NCBI RefSeq assembly: GCF_005502435.1
Contig: NZ_SCOU01000002.1
Location: 124,001 to 188,000 of the forward strand
From: Methylobacillus flagellatus
GTDB lineage: Bacteria > Pseudomonadota > Gammaproteobacteria > Burkholderiales > Methylophilaceae
DNA length: 64,000 bases
Direction of reading: 5' to 3'
Part shown: in pieces, positions 9,646 to 18,311 of the stretch
Numbering within the stretch: position 1 is the first letter of the stretch
How the letters are laid out: each line of letters opens with the position of its first letter
Made by a program: the position numbers and the translations under genes
The notes under the pieces: generated by a model
What the model saw: only the letters and a program-made list of their open reading frames with translations
The model's database searches: none
Told to the model about the DNA's origin: nothing

Positions 9646-9669
9646 GGCATCAGCAGGCTTGCTGATGCC
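9646..9669. other. Perfect 10-bp hairpin between phoB and ribH
   Basis: GGCATCAGCA pairs with TGCTGATGCC around a four-base loop. No T-run follows on either strand, so it is not a standard terminator. It lies between the divergent phoB and ribH promoters, upstream of both transcripts. Confidence 0.5.
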
Positions 9670-9737
9670 AGCCTGCAGAAGTCGGCTGGGCTAACTTGCC
9701 TGGGTTAAGTCGGCTAAGATTAGCGGACGCAATTCTG

Positions 9738-9743
9738 TATAAT
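9738..9743 (+). promoter_or_regulatory. Candidate -10 element for ribH-nusB
   Basis: A perfect TATAAT hexamer lies about 97 bases before the ribH start. No good -35 is seen at the usual distance. No FMN riboswitch-like structure was recognised in the leader. Confidence 0.45.
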
Positions 9744-9839
9744 GCTGTTTTTGCAAAATCCCGTGATGCGCCAAGACCATAGCGTCACGCAGTCAGCCCG
9801 GAGCGCGGGCGACACACACTATCAAGGACTGGAAACGTT

Positions 9840-10289
9840 TTGAAACGACATGAAATCAATCTGGATGGCAAGGACCTGCGTATCGGCATCGTGCTGTCGC
9901 GCTTCAACAGCAATATCGGTGAAGGCCTGCTGGCCAGTTGCCATGCCGAACTGATCAAGCTGGGCGTGGCGGATGCCGATATCACCCTGGCCACGGTGCC
10001 GGGTGCGCTGGAGCTGCCCGTGGTGTTGCACCAGATGGCCGACAGTGACAAGTTCGACGCATTGATCGCACTGGGCGCCATCATCCGTGGCGAGACCTAC
10101 CATTTCGAAGTAGTAGCCAACGAATCGGCGCGTGGCATCTCTGAAGTGCAACTGAACACCGGTGTGCCGGTTGCCAATGCGGTGCTGACCACCGAGGACG
10201 ACGATCAGGCGCTGCAGCGCATGGGGGTCAAGGGTGCCGAAGCGGCGGCTGTGGCGATCGAAATGGTCAACCTGCTGAAGGCACTATGA
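9840..10289 (+). CDS. ribH: 6,7-dimethyl-8-ribityllumazine synthase
   Basis: The 149-residue lumazine synthase condenses 5-amino-6-ribitylamino-uracil with a 3,4-dihydroxy-2-butanone 4-phosphate in riboflavin synthesis. Family motifs are visible: [16 protein letters not shown], the substrate loop [25 protein letters not shown], and [17 protein letters not shown]. The start codon is TTG at 9840; the nearby ATG at 9850 is out of frame and no in-frame ATG or GTG lies upstream. The stop overlaps the nusB start by four bases (ATGA), so the two genes are translationally coupled, a common ribH-nusB pairing. No other rib genes are nearby. Confidence 0.93.
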   Translation: MKRHEINLDGKDLRIGIVLSRFNSNIGEGLLASCHAELIKLGVADADITLATVPGALELPVVLHQMADSDKFDALIALGAIIRGETYHFEVVANESARGISEVQLNTGVPVANAVLTTEDDDQALQRMGVKGAEAAAVAIEMVNLLKAL

Positions 10290-10783
10290 GCGATCCGAAC
10301 AATAGTGATATGAACAACAGCGACATGAACAAAAGCGCCGCAGGCAAGCCGGTCAACAAGCCCGGCAAGAATCGCCGCAAGTCGCGCGAGCTGGCGCTCA
10401 AGGGCATCTATGAAGTGCTGATCGGCAAGAACGAGCTGCGTGCCGTGCGCCGCAGTCTGGTCGATGATCCGGATTTTGATCGTGCCGATGAAGAGTATCT
10501 GCGCACCTTGCTGGAAGGCGTCACCGAGCACATGCAGACGCTGGATCTGCGTATCGCCGCCTTCATCGACCGTGGTATCGGTGAACTCAGCCCGATCGAA
10601 CATGCCATCCTGTGCATCTCGGCCTATGAGTTGATCTACGACCCCAGCATCCCGTATCGCGTCGCGATCAACGAAGGCGTCGAGCTGGCCAAGCTGTATG
10701 GTGGTACCGATGGACACAAGTACGTCAACGGTGTGCTCGACAAGCTGGCTGCCGAGGCACGCCCTTCCGAAGTCCGTCGCTAG
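10286..10783 (+). CDS. nusB: Transcription antitermination protein NusB
   Basis: The 165-residue RNA-binding protein belongs to the rRNA antitermination complex with NusE (S10). The NusB fold is visible from residue 31 ([16 protein letters not shown]) through [32 protein letters not shown] and [10 protein letters not shown]. The first 25 residues are a low-complexity leader in which NNSDM occurs twice, written by an imperfect 15-base tandem repeat, and is Lys-rich near its end. The last 59 bases overlap the convergent lpxH gene. Confidence 0.93.
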   Translation: MSDPNNSDMNNSDMNKSAAGKPVNKPGKNRRKSRELALKGIYEVLIGKNELRAVRRSLVDDPDFDRADEEYLRTLLEGVTEHMQTLDLRIAAFIDRGIGELSPIEHAILCISAYELIYDPSIPYRVAINEGVELAKLYGGTDGHKYVNGVLDKLAAEARPSEVRR

Positions 10784-11537
10784 TCAGACAACCCGCGCTG
10801 ACCGGCAAAGGCTGGCAGCCCGTGGCGTCCAGCCGCAGGCAGCTGCCCTGTTCGTACCAATCCCCCAATACCCAGCGCTCGCACTGCCGTCCGTCCACCA
10901 CCAGCGTGTGGTGTCCAGGACGATGCGTGTGGCCGTGTATCAATAGCGCCGGGTAGTCCTGCGCGCGCAGTAAAGCGTCAACCGCATCCCCATTCACGTC
11001 CATGATCTGCATACTTTTGTGGGATTTTTCCTGCTCGCTGCGCTGACGCAGTGCTTCGATCTGGGCTTTGCGGGTAGCGAGAGGCAGGCTTAGGAAGCCA
11101 GTCTGCCAGTCCGCGGTTCTGACCTGCTGGCGAAACTTCTGATAATCGGTGTCGTCGGTGCACAAGGCATCGCCATGACTCAACACGAGGTTGTGACCGT
11201 ACAGTGTCAAGGCGCAGGGGTCAGTCAGCAGCGTCATGCCGCTGGCGGCAGCGAAACGCGCGCCGATGAGAAAATCCCGGTTGCCGTGGATGAAATAGGT
11301 ATTGGTGCCAGCAGAGTGCAGCTGCTGAAATGCGGTGATGACCGCCTGGTGATGCGGGTCGTCGAGATCGTCGTCCCCCGCCCAGTACTCGAACAGGTCG
11401 CCCAGCACATACAGTGCGTCGGCCTGCAGTGCTGTCGAGCTAAGGAAGTCGAGGAATAAGGCAGTGATGGCGGGGCGCGAGCTGCACAGGTGCAAGTCTG
11501 AGATGAATAGGCTATGCGGGCCGCTCGCGCTGTGCAT
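10725..11537 (-). CDS. lpxH: UDP-2,3-diacylglucosamine diphosphatase
   Basis: This 270-residue calcineurin-like phosphoesterase removes UMP from UDP-2,3-diacylglucosamine in lipid A synthesis. Metal motifs are complete: FISDLHLC (DxH), GDLFEYWAGDD, HGNRDFL (GNRD), LSHGDALC, and HGHTHRPGHH. The enzyme core ends near residue 245; the last 20 or so residues (from SAGCLTS) are encoded antisense to the nusB 3' end and lengthen the protein beyond the usual 240. It is the last gene of a reverse-strand operon, 11 bases after ppiB. Confidence 0.92.
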   Translation of the reverse strand: MHSASGPHSLFISDLHLCSSRPAITALFLDFLSSTALQADALYVLGDLFEYWAGDDDLDDPHHQAVITAFQQLHSAGTNTYFIHGNRDFLIGARFAAASGMTLLTDPCALTLYGHNLVLSHGDALCTDDTDYQKFRQQVRTADWQTGFLSLPLATRKAQIEALRQRSEQEKSHKSMQIMDVNGDAVDALLRAQDYPALLIHGHTHRPGHHTLVVDGRQCERWVLGDWYEQGSCLRLDATGCQPLPVSAGCLTSDGLRKGVPRQPACRAHR

Positions 11538-11548
11538 GGGGGCTGGTG

Positions 11549-12040
11549 CTAGCAGACTTCTGCGCGTTCGATGATCACGCTTTCCAGCGGGACATCCTGA
11601 TGGCCGCTGCGGTTGCCAGTCTTCACCTGGCGGATCTTGTCGACCACTTCGGTGCCTGCCACCACTTTGCCGAACACGGCATAGCCCCAGCCTTGCGAGG
11701 TCGGTGCGCTGTAGTTCAGGAAGTCATTGTCACCGACATTGATGAAGAACTGGCTGCTGGCCGAATCCGGGTTGGGGGTACGTGCCATGGCAATGGTGTA
11801 ACGCTTGTTTTGCAGACCGTTGTTGGCTTCGTTCTTGATCGGTGCTTCGGTCGGCTTTTGTTTCATGCTGGTGTCAAAGCCACCGCCCTGGATCATGAAG
11901 CCATCGATCACGCGATGGAAGACGGTGTTGCTGTAGAAGCCGGATTCCACATAGTGCAGAAAGTTAGCGACCGTCAAAGGCGCTTTGTCTGCGTCCAGTT
12001 CCAGAGTGATCTCGCCAAAATTGGTGTGAAGTTTTACCAC
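11549..12040 (-). CDS. ppiB: Cytoplasmic cyclophilin-type peptidyl-prolyl isomerase
   Basis: The 163-residue protein has no signal peptide and starts directly with [14 protein letters not shown]. The cyclophilin catalytic segment [16 protein letters not shown] is complete (Arg in FHR; QGGG), as are ASSQFFINV and GYAVFGKV. It catalyses cis-trans isomerisation of X-Pro bonds during folding. The start is GTG at 12040 with AAGGAA about six bases upstream. It lies between a periplasmic paralogue and lpxH in one operon. Confidence 0.92.
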   Translation of the reverse strand: MVKLHTNFGEITLELDADKAPLTVANFLHYVESGFYSNTVFHRVIDGFMIQGGGFDTSMKQKPTEAPIKNEANNGLQNKRYTIAMARTPNPDSASSQFFINVGDNDFLNYSAPTSQGWGYAVFGKVVAGTEVVDKIRQVKTGNRSGHQDVPLESVIIERAEVC

Positions 12041-12091
12041 GTTGCGTTCCTTCAGTTTTAAGAGTTCAAGATGTTGAGGTTGGGGGTACTT

Positions 12092-12769
12092 TTATGGCGT
12101 GGCAGGTTTTGTCGGTTTGACTGTTTTTGCCGGGGCCTTCTTCTTGGGTTTTGCAGGCTTTTCCACTTCGGCGACCGGCACCGGGATGATGTCTGCCATC
12201 ACCGGCTCGCTCAGTACGCTGGCCTGCATCACCAGAGGCGGCTGCAAGGGGACATCTTTCAATCTACCGTTCACGGTGGTGGGTGTTGCCGCCATGCGCT
12301 CTACCACGTCCAGACCACGTATCACGCGTCCGACGATGGTGTATCCGGCATAGCCGGGCTCCATGCGCTGAAAGCTCAGAAAGCGGTTGTGCGTGAGGTT
12401 GATGAAGAACTGCGAGGTGGCCGAATCCAGTGATTCGCCACGTGCGATCGCCACCGTGCCTGGCAAATGCTCCAGGCCGTTGTTGGATTCCAGTACTACC
12501 GGTTCCCGCGTCTGCTTGTGTTTCAAGTTCGGATCCAGGCCGCCACCCTGCAGCACGAAGCCTTTGACGGCACGATGGAACACGGTGCCGTTGTAGAACC
12601 CGTCATTGACGTAGGCGATGAAATTAGCCACGTTGAGCGGTGACTTGTCCGGATAGAGTTCGATGACAAAGCTGCCGGCATCGGTCTGGAATTCGACCTG
12701 TGGTGCCTGAGCCCATGCGGGCGTGTTCCAAAGCAATAGCACCCACAACAGCGTATACATGCCGCGCAT
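12092..12769 (-). CDS. ppiA: Periplasmic cyclophilin-type peptidyl-prolyl isomerase with basic tail
   Basis: A signal peptide (TLLWVLLLWNTPAWA) precedes a full cyclophilin domain (VFHRAVKGFVLQGGGLD, ATSQFFINLTHN, GYTIVGRVI). The domain is followed by a tail of about 35 residues made of Lys, Pro and Ala repeats (KPAKPKKKAPAKTVKPTKP), unusual for PpiA and possibly binding cell wall or acidic surfaces. The protein is 225 residues against about 190 for E. coli PpiA. ATG at 12769 has GGAGGGG eight bases upstream. Confidence 0.88.
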   Translation of the reverse strand: MRGMYTLLWVLLLWNTPAWAQAPQVEFQTDAGSFVIELYPDKSPLNVANFIAYVNDGFYNGTVFHRAVKGFVLQGGGLDPNLKHKQTREPVVLESNNGLEHLPGTVAIARGESLDSATSQFFINLTHNRFLSFQRMEPGYAGYTIVGRVIRGLDVVERMAATPTTVNGRLKDVPLQPPLVMQASVLSEPVMADIIPVPVAEVEKPAKPKKKAPAKTVKPTKPATP

Positions 12770-12816
12770 TTATAACCCCTCCAGCAATCGGTACATCCCT
12801 AGGCTCAGGGCTGAGC

Positions 12817-14040
12817 TCAGGCTGGACCTTCGTATAGTATTTTCCAGCGCTTGTTTTCAAGCACCCAGTATTGACGCTTGCGCATCTTGTTGCTCAGCAG
12901 ATTGCTTTTGTAATCCTGATCGAAGCTCACGATCGCCATTGCTTTGGATTTGCTCGGGTAGCGGTACATATCCACATTGCCCAGCTTGACCTGCACATTA
13001 TCGCTGCGCGACTGTATGCGCTGTTTGTGCGCTTTCCAAGCATTCAGGTCGGTGTTGCCACTGCTAAAGAACTCGTTGGCGTAATGGCTGAGATAGCGGT
13101 CGGTGTCCTGGGACTGCCAGTCCTTGCGCCAGGTTTCCAGCGTCTGCATCAGCGCTTCGCGTTGCAGTACTGCATTCTCGGACTCGCCCTGCCAGGTCAG
13201 GTTGTCCGTGATGATCACCGGTGTGTTGCCACTGCTGAGTGCCGGTGCGATGGCTTTTAGATCCGGATTGGTCATCACTACGCAGCCATCACTGGCACGT
13301 GGCGGACGGCTATAGGTGTTGCTGGGCGTGCCATGCAGCCAGATACCGGAACCATTCTTGCCCTGCCGTACATCCCATTCGTTCGGGTAGTTGAGCGGGT
13401 AAGCGCCATAGCCGTAGAAGTCCGGCAGCTTCTGGATCAGCTTGCTGCTGGCGTAATACACGCCGACCGGGGTGCGTTTGTCGCCTTCGGTTTGTTTCTC
13501 CGCGCCGTTCTTGCCCACGGTGACGTAGAAGTCTGCCAAGTAACGCAATTTGCCACGCTCGTTGCTGTACAAGAACAGCCGCGAGCGGTTGGTGTCGATG
13601 ACGATCGCATACTTCTGGCTATCATGCAGTTGCCACAGTGGTTCGGGGATGCGCTGCGGGCGTTCGTCCAGATAGCGCTCGATACGGACGCGCGCTTCTT
13701 CACGGAAATCCTTAGTGCGCTCTGGCGATGAAACCCCGCTCGCAAAGGCTTGTGGCTGTTTGGCATAAGCCATCAACAGGTCGCCGCGTACCAGGTGTGC
13801 CAACTGGAAGTTGGGTGCCAGTTTCAGCAATTCGTTGATGGTGTTCAGCGCAGGCTGCAGCTTGCCTTGCCCGATGTCGAACAAGCTCCTGACCAGCAGA
13901 TTCTCGGTGTAATTGGGGCTGAACTTGTTGAAGCTGGCGAAACTGCTGAACGGCCGCCCGTCAACGGCGGTCGCGTTCCAGGGCAGCGCCGCAGCCGCGA
14001 CCAGCATCAGGGTAAGGGTTAGACGTAGTCTATGCATCAT
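12817..14040 (-). CDS. L,D-transpeptidase with C-terminal NTF2-like (Cds6-type) domain
   Basis: The 407-residue exported protein has a signal peptide, an N-terminal helical part with TPR character (LAHLVRGDLLMAYAKQP), and a YkuD domain near residues 140-275. The catalytic motif is intact: HGTPSNTYSRPP then SDGCVVM (the Cys nucleophile in SxGC). A C-terminal domain of about 105 residues (LETWRKDWQSQDTDRYLSHYA to WKILYEGPA) resembles the NTF2-like domain of Cds6-type proteins. It would act on peptidoglycan stem peptides (cross-linking or protein anchoring). It lies between the TPR protein and ppiA in one operon. Confidence 0.85.
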   Translation of the reverse strand: MMHRLRLTLTLMLVAAAALPWNATAVDGRPFSSFASFNKFSPNYTENLLVRSLFDIGQGKLQPALNTINELLKLAPNFQLAHLVRGDLLMAYAKQPQAFASGVSSPERTKDFREEARVRIERYLDERPQRIPEPLWQLHDSQKYAIVIDTNRSRLFLYSNERGKLRYLADFYVTVGKNGAEKQTEGDKRTPVGVYYASSKLIQKLPDFYGYGAYPLNYPNEWDVRQGKNGSGIWLHGTPSNTYSRPPRASDGCVVMTNPDLKAIAPALSSGNTPVIITDNLTWQGESENAVLQREALMQTLETWRKDWQSQDTDRYLSHYANEFFSSGNTDLNAWKAHKQRIQSRSDNVQVKLGNVDMYRYPSKSKAMAIVSFDQDYKSNLLSNKMRKRQYWVLENKRWKILYEGPA

Positions 14041-14072
14041 GTAACAGTCGTCTATGCGTGATTATGAGCAGC

Positions 14073-15035
14073 TTAATTGTCTGCGATCTCCTGCTCGATC
14101 AGCCATTTGCCGCCCGAGTTGACCATGAACAGGGTCTTGCTGGTGCGCTGGGCGAGGCCACCGCCGCGGTAGCTCTGCTGGAAACTGACGCGGGCTTTGT
14201 CGCCGTCCATCTTGACCTTGATGTTGCTCAGGTCAACGCTGATCTTGGCTGGCTTGCTGATACGCTCGCGGCGCAGGTTTTCCCAGTCGCTGCGAGCCTC
14301 TCCTTTCGGGGTCTTGAAGCTGCTGGCATAGCTGGCCAGATAACCATCCACATTCTGGCTGGCCCAGGCCGATGCCCAGGCGTTGACGGCAGCGACCACT
14401 GCCGGGTCAGCGCTGTCTGCAGCTGGTGCGGCGGGGGTGGCCGCCGGTTCAGCCGGTTTTGCGGTCTCTGCTGGTTTTGCGGCGGGTTCAGCCGGCTTGG
14501 TGTCCTTGTTGCCGACGATCACAGGCTTGTACGAGCCGTTGAACAGGCCCTTGATCATGGACAGCTTGTTCTGCGCGCGCGAATTGCTGTTGTCCAGTTG
14601 CAGTGCCTTGTCGTAGGCTTCCGAGGCTTGGCGCGCATAGACATCACCCAGGTTCTCGTGCGCGGTTGCGTAGCTTGGGTGCGTCTTGATGGCGGTTTCC
14701 AGCGCCTTCTTGGCCTTGTCGTACTGGCCCTGATCGGCATACAGCACGGCCAGGTTGTTGTAGGGTTCCGGCAGGTTGGGGTGCATCTCGGTGACGCTGA
14801 CAAATGACTTGATCGCTTCGTCGCGTTTGCCGACTTCAGCGAGGATCACGCCACGCGTGAAAATGGCCTGTGCGTCCTTGGGGTTGGTGCGAATGTGCGT
14901 ATCCAGCCGCTCCAGTGCCTGAGTCGCCTGGCCGCTGTTGGCAAGTTGTACGATCTCTTTCAGATTGTCTGCATGCGCTACTGGCAGATAGCTCATGCTC
15001 AGCAGCAACAGGGCGAAAATGCGGGAGATAGGCAT
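14073..15035 (-). CDS. Periplasmic TPR protein with C-terminal NTF2-like domain
   Basis: From the chosen ATG the protein has 320 residues. It has a signal peptide (RIFALLLLSMSYLPVAHA), three to four TPR units (AIFTRGVILAEVGKRDEAI, PYNNLAVLYADQGQYDKA, AHENLGDVYARQASEAYDKAL), and a Pro/Ala/Lys/Glu-rich linker of about 35 residues. It ends in an NTF2-like domain (VNAWASAWASQNVDGYLASYA to WLIEQEIADN), clearly related to the end of the neighbouring L,D-transpeptidase. The pair probably works on the cell wall, with the TPR part as docking scaffold (inference). It is first in a five-gene reverse operon divergent from cysS. Confidence 0.82.
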   Translation of the reverse strand: MPISRIFALLLLSMSYLPVAHADNLKEIVQLANSGQATQALERLDTHIRTNPKDAQAIFTRGVILAEVGKRDEAIKSFVSVTEMHPNLPEPYNNLAVLYADQGQYDKAKKALETAIKTHPSYATAHENLGDVYARQASEAYDKALQLDNSNSRAQNKLSMIKGLFNGSYKPVIVGNKDTKPAEPAAKPAETAKPAEPAATPAAPAADSADPAVVAAVNAWASAWASQNVDGYLASYASSFKTPKGEARSDWENLRRERISKPAKISVDLSNIKVKMDGDKARVSFQQSYRGGGLAQRTSKTLFMVNSGGKWLIEQEIADN

Positions 15036-15175
15036 TATGATATACTCGCGATGAAATTTTGGATGGGGCAATTCTATCAACAAGAAGCCCGAACATCCAT
15101 GTCTGGATGCGGTTTGTGACGGCATTCGACACAGCTAACTGTTCTGCGTGTTGCAGATTCCACGTACTGGTTCAA

Positions 15176-16564
15176 ATGCTCAAAATTCATAATACCATCG
15201 CCCGCGAGAAGCAGGTGTTTGTTCCGCTTAAACCCGGTCAGGTGCGCATGTATGTATGCGGCATGACGGTCTATGATTATTGCCACCTAGGTCATGCGCG
15301 CGTGATGGTGGTATTCGATATGGTGAGTCGCTGGCTGCGCGCCTCCGGCCTGGCTGTGACCTATGTACGCAACATCACCGACATCGACGACAAGATCATC
15401 AAGCGTGCCAACGAGCGCGGCATTACCATCCAGGCGCTGACCGAAGAATTCATCACCGCCATGAATGAAGACGCCGACCAGCTCGGCGTGCTGCGGCCGG
15501 ATATCGAGCCACGTGCCACCACCCATATCAGCGCCATGCTGGACATGATCGCGGCGCTGATCGAAAAAGGCCATGCTTATGCGGCGGCCAATGGCGATGT
15601 GTATTACTCGGTGAACAGTTTCGCTGGCTACGGCAAACTGTCCGGCAAGTCGCTGGACGATTTGCGTGCAGGCGAGCGCGTCGAGGTGGACACCGCCAAG
15701 CAGGACCCCATGGACTTCGTGCTGTGGAAAGCGGCCAAGCCGGGCGAGCCGAGCTGGCCCTCCCCCTGGGGCGCGGGTCGTCCGGGCTGGCATATCGAAT
15801 GCTCTGCCATGGGTGCGCAGCATCTGGGCGCGCATTTCGATATCCACGGCGGTGGCCAGGATCTGCAATTCCCGCATCACGAAAACGAGATCGCCCAATC
15901 CGAGGGCGCGCATGACTGCAGCTTCGTCAATTACTGGATGCATAACGGCTTTGTGCGTGTGGACGACGAAAAGATGTCCAAGTCACTGGGCAATTTCTTC
16001 ACCATCCGTGAAGTGCTCAAGCAATACAAAGCCGAAGTGGTGCGTTTCTTCATCCTGCGCGCGCATTACCGCAGCCCGCTCAACTACTCGGACAAGCATC
16101 TGGATGATGCCGGGCAGGCGCTCAACCGGCTGTATACCGCACTGAAGAACGTGCCAGCGGCTGCGTCTACTACAATAGACTGGCAGGATCCGGTCTGCGC
16201 ACGCTTCCGTCAGGCCATGGACGATGATTTCAACACGCCGGAGGCGCTGGCCGTGTTGTTCGAGCTGGCGAACGAGGTGAATCGCAGCAAATCAGCCACG
16301 GCGGCAGCGACATTGAAGTCACTGGCCAATCTGTTAGGTCTGCTTGAGGCCGATGCGGCACGTTACTTGCAACAGCCTGCAGGTGCCAGCGAGGCACAAG
16401 CTGGACATGCTGCTGACGCGCAGATCGAAATGCTCATTGCGCAGCGCCTGCTGGCCAAGCAACAAAAAAACTACGCAGAGGCGGATCGTTTACGCCAAGA
16501 ACTTTTGCAACAAGGTGTTATCCTAGAGGACGGCGCTCAAGGAACCAGCTGGCGCCGCGCCTGA
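15176..16564 (+). CDS. cysS: Cysteinyl-tRNA synthetase
   Basis: The 462-residue class I synthetase charges tRNA-Cys. Zinc-binding CGMTVYD, the HIGH-like [15 protein letters not shown] with [19 protein letters not shown], and the KMSKSLGNF signature are all present, followed by the DALR anticodon region. The length matches the family from ATG at 15176 (MLKIHN). An upstream open extension to 15059 is not conserved-looking. It is divergent from the TPR-protein operon. Confidence 0.95.
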   Translation: MLKIHNTIAREKQVFVPLKPGQVRMYVCGMTVYDYCHLGHARVMVVFDMVSRWLRASGLAVTYVRNITDIDDKIIKRANERGITIQALTEEFITAMNEDADQLGVLRPDIEPRATTHISAMLDMIAALIEKGHAYAAANGDVYYSVNSFAGYGKLSGKSLDDLRAGERVEVDTAKQDPMDFVLWKAAKPGEPSWPSPWGAGRPGWHIECSAMGAQHLGAHFDIHGGGQDLQFPHHENEIAQSEGAHDCSFVNYWMHNGFVRVDDEKMSKSLGNFFTIREVLKQYKAEVVRFFILRAHYRSPLNYSDKHLDDAGQALNRLYTALKNVPAAASTTIDWQDPVCARFRQAMDDDFNTPEALAVLFELANEVNRSKSATAAATLKSLANLLGLLEADAARYLQQPAGASEAQAGHAADAQIEMLIAQRLLAKQQKNYAEADRLRQELLQQGVILEDGAQGTSWRRA

Positions 16565-16587
16565 TACCTGTTTATCAACATGGATTC

Positions 16588-16881
16588 ATGATCAATCTGT
16601 CATCCACATTCAAGCATTGCCTGATCGCACTCAGCATGGTGTTCGCCGTGCTCATGCTGTTTCAGCACAGTGCTGCCTATGATGACCACATCGACAATGT
16701 CTCTATGCAGAGCTATATGCTGCAGGCAGACAAGGACAATAATCGCGACCTGGGTGACTCCAGCGCTTTTGCATCGCGTGGCGTGACACCGCCATGGAGC
16801 ATCTCGCTGCCTGCGTATGCGCCCAACGCCTACCTGCAGCCAGTTCTGCCGCCAGATCTCAGGCCGCCCTCAGCCGCCTGA
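16588..16881 (+). CDS. Small secreted protein of unknown function
   Basis: This 97-residue product has an N-terminal hydrophobic segment (HCLIALSMVFAVLMLFQHSAA) that looks like a signal peptide. The short mature part is rich in Asp, Asn and Pro (YDDHIDN, DKDNNRDLGD, LQPVLPPDLRPPSAA). I do not recognise a family. It lies 23 bases after cysS and 185 bases before the metal-efflux operon; the acidic/His stretch could bind metal, but this is a guess. Confidence 0.55.
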   Translation: MINLSSTFKHCLIALSMVFAVLMLFQHSAAYDDHIDNVSMQSYMLQADKDNNRDLGDSSAFASRGVTPPWSISLPAYAPNAYLQPVLPPDLRPPSAA

Positions 16882-16960
16882 CCCCGTTCTGGCTTGACTC
16901 TTGCTAACATCGCTTGGCAATATAAAGTCCGCCAGCACTCACATACCCAATCCAAACAAT

Positions 16961-16990
16961 AGGACCGTCTGCCTGTGGCAGGCGGGTCCT
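16961..16990 (+). promoter_or_regulatory. Hairpin in the leader of the metal-efflux operon
   Basis: AGGACC pairs with GGTCCT, and CTGCC with GGCAG inside it, separated by small internal loops. No T-run follows. It lies about 80 bases upstream of the TolC-type gene and could act as an operator, attenuator or weak terminator. Confidence 0.4.
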
Positions 16991-17066
16991 GACCGTTATT
17001 TCAATGGGCGAGGAAGTTTTGAGAATCTTGATATCCACTGTTACCCACGCACACAGAGGCGCCCGC

Positions 17067-18311
17067 ATGGGGCGTTTGCTGGTCGCTGTCGCCGGTTTCG
17101 CCTTTTCGATGCACTCTTTGAGTGCGCAGGCGGCCACCACTTATGCATTGGACGACGTCATCCAGATGGCCATGACACACAGTCCGCTGATGAATATTGC
17201 AAAAGCCAGAGAAGACGGCGCCAATGCCGCGCTGGTCACGGCACGTTCGCTGATCAACCCCGAGGTCGAAGTTGGTGCCGGTCCGACCCGTTACCGCACA
17301 CCCGGAGGGCAGGGCAGCAACGGCAACTGGAGTATCGGCATTTCGCAGCCGCTGGAATACCCCAGCGTGCGCCGTGCCCGCCAGGAAGTGGCCAGCTCCA
17401 ACATCAAGGTCGCCAACCTGGGTACCGAACTGACGGTACTGGGTTTGCAAGCCAACGTGAAGAGCGCGTTCTACCATGTGGTGCAACGGCAGGCCGTACT
17501 GCAACTGACCGAAGGTGACCGCGTGTTGCTGCGTGACATCCGCGAACGCGTGAAACTGCGCGTGGATGTGGGCGAATCGCCGCGTTACGAGCTCATCAAG
17601 GCCGACACCGAGTTGCTGGCAGCCGAGCGTGATTACCAAACCGCGCTGACACAAGTGCTGGAAGCCAAGGCGTATCTGCGTGGCCTGGTCGGCACTGTGA
17701 TGCCGGAAACCTATGATGTGCGCGGCCAACTGCCGCTGGGCAGTACCTTGCCCGCCCTGAATGACCTTAACTCGCGCATCAGTGGCACCGTGTCGCTGCA
17801 ACAGATCCGCGCCGCCATCGATACGGCCACTGCGCGCGTGACCTTGCAGGAGAAGTTGCGCAACCCGGGCCTGACCTTGAAGGCGGGCGTCGAGCAGGAT
17901 CCGGATCTGAGCCAGTTCCGCCTCGGGCTTGCCATTCCCATCCCGGTGCTGAATCAGCGCCAGGGCCAGATCGCCGAAGCCGCGGCTGAGTTGCGCGAAC
18001 TGCAGGCCATCTTCGATGACCGTGAGCTGGTGCTGAGTCGCGAACTTAACGCCGCCTATCAGCGCTACATCGTTTCCCAGCAGCAACTGAATGCCTTCGA
18101 GAATGGCTTGCTGTCGCAAGCCGAATCGGTGCTTAAAGTGGCTGAATCGGCGTATCGCTTCGGTGAGCGTGGCATTCTGGATTATCTGGATGCACAACGT
18201 ACTTACCGCATGGTACGCAAAGACTACCTTGCCGCACGCTATGGTTACATCGAAGCCATACTCGATATCGAACAACTGTTAGGCCAAAAATTCCTTGGGG
18301 AGGCTTCCTAA
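17067..18311 (+). CDS. TolC/CzcC-family outer membrane efflux protein
   Basis: The 414-residue protein has a signal peptide ending in AQA and two outer-membrane-efflux repeats of long helices (ALDDVIQMAMTHSPLMNIAKAREDGA; IRAAIDTATARVTLQEKL), with GERGILDYLDAQRTY near the end as in CzcC/CusC proteins. It is the outer-membrane channel of the tripartite pump encoded downstream. ATG at 17067 has AGAGG about nine bases upstream and starts the signal peptide; an in-frame ATG at 17004 lacks a binding site. The stop directly abuts the adaptor start. Confidence 0.88.
   Translation: MGRLLVAVAGFAFSMHSLSAQAATTYALDDVIQMAMTHSPLMNIAKAREDGANAALVTARSLINPEVEVGAGPTRYRTPGGQGSNGNWSIGISQPLEYPSVRRARQEVASSNIKVANLGTELTVLGLQANVKSAFYHVVQRQAVLQLTEGDRVLLRDIRERVKLRVDVGESPRYELIKADTELLAAERDYQTALTQVLEAKAYLRGLVGTVMPETYDVRGQLPLGSTLPALNDLNSRISGTVSLQQIRAAIDTATARVTLQEKLRNPGLTLKAGVEQDPDLSQFRLGLAIPIPVLNQRQGQIAEAAAELRELQAIFDDRELVLSRELNAAYQRYIVSQQQLNAFENGLLSQAESVLKVAESAYRFGERGILDYLDAQRTYRMVRKDYLAARYGYIEAILDIEQLLGQKFLGEAS

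Noticed and set aside
9670-9839. Possible FMN riboswitch ahead of ribH
   Set aside because: The conserved multi-helix FMN element is not visible in this leader; only a -10 hexamer stands out.
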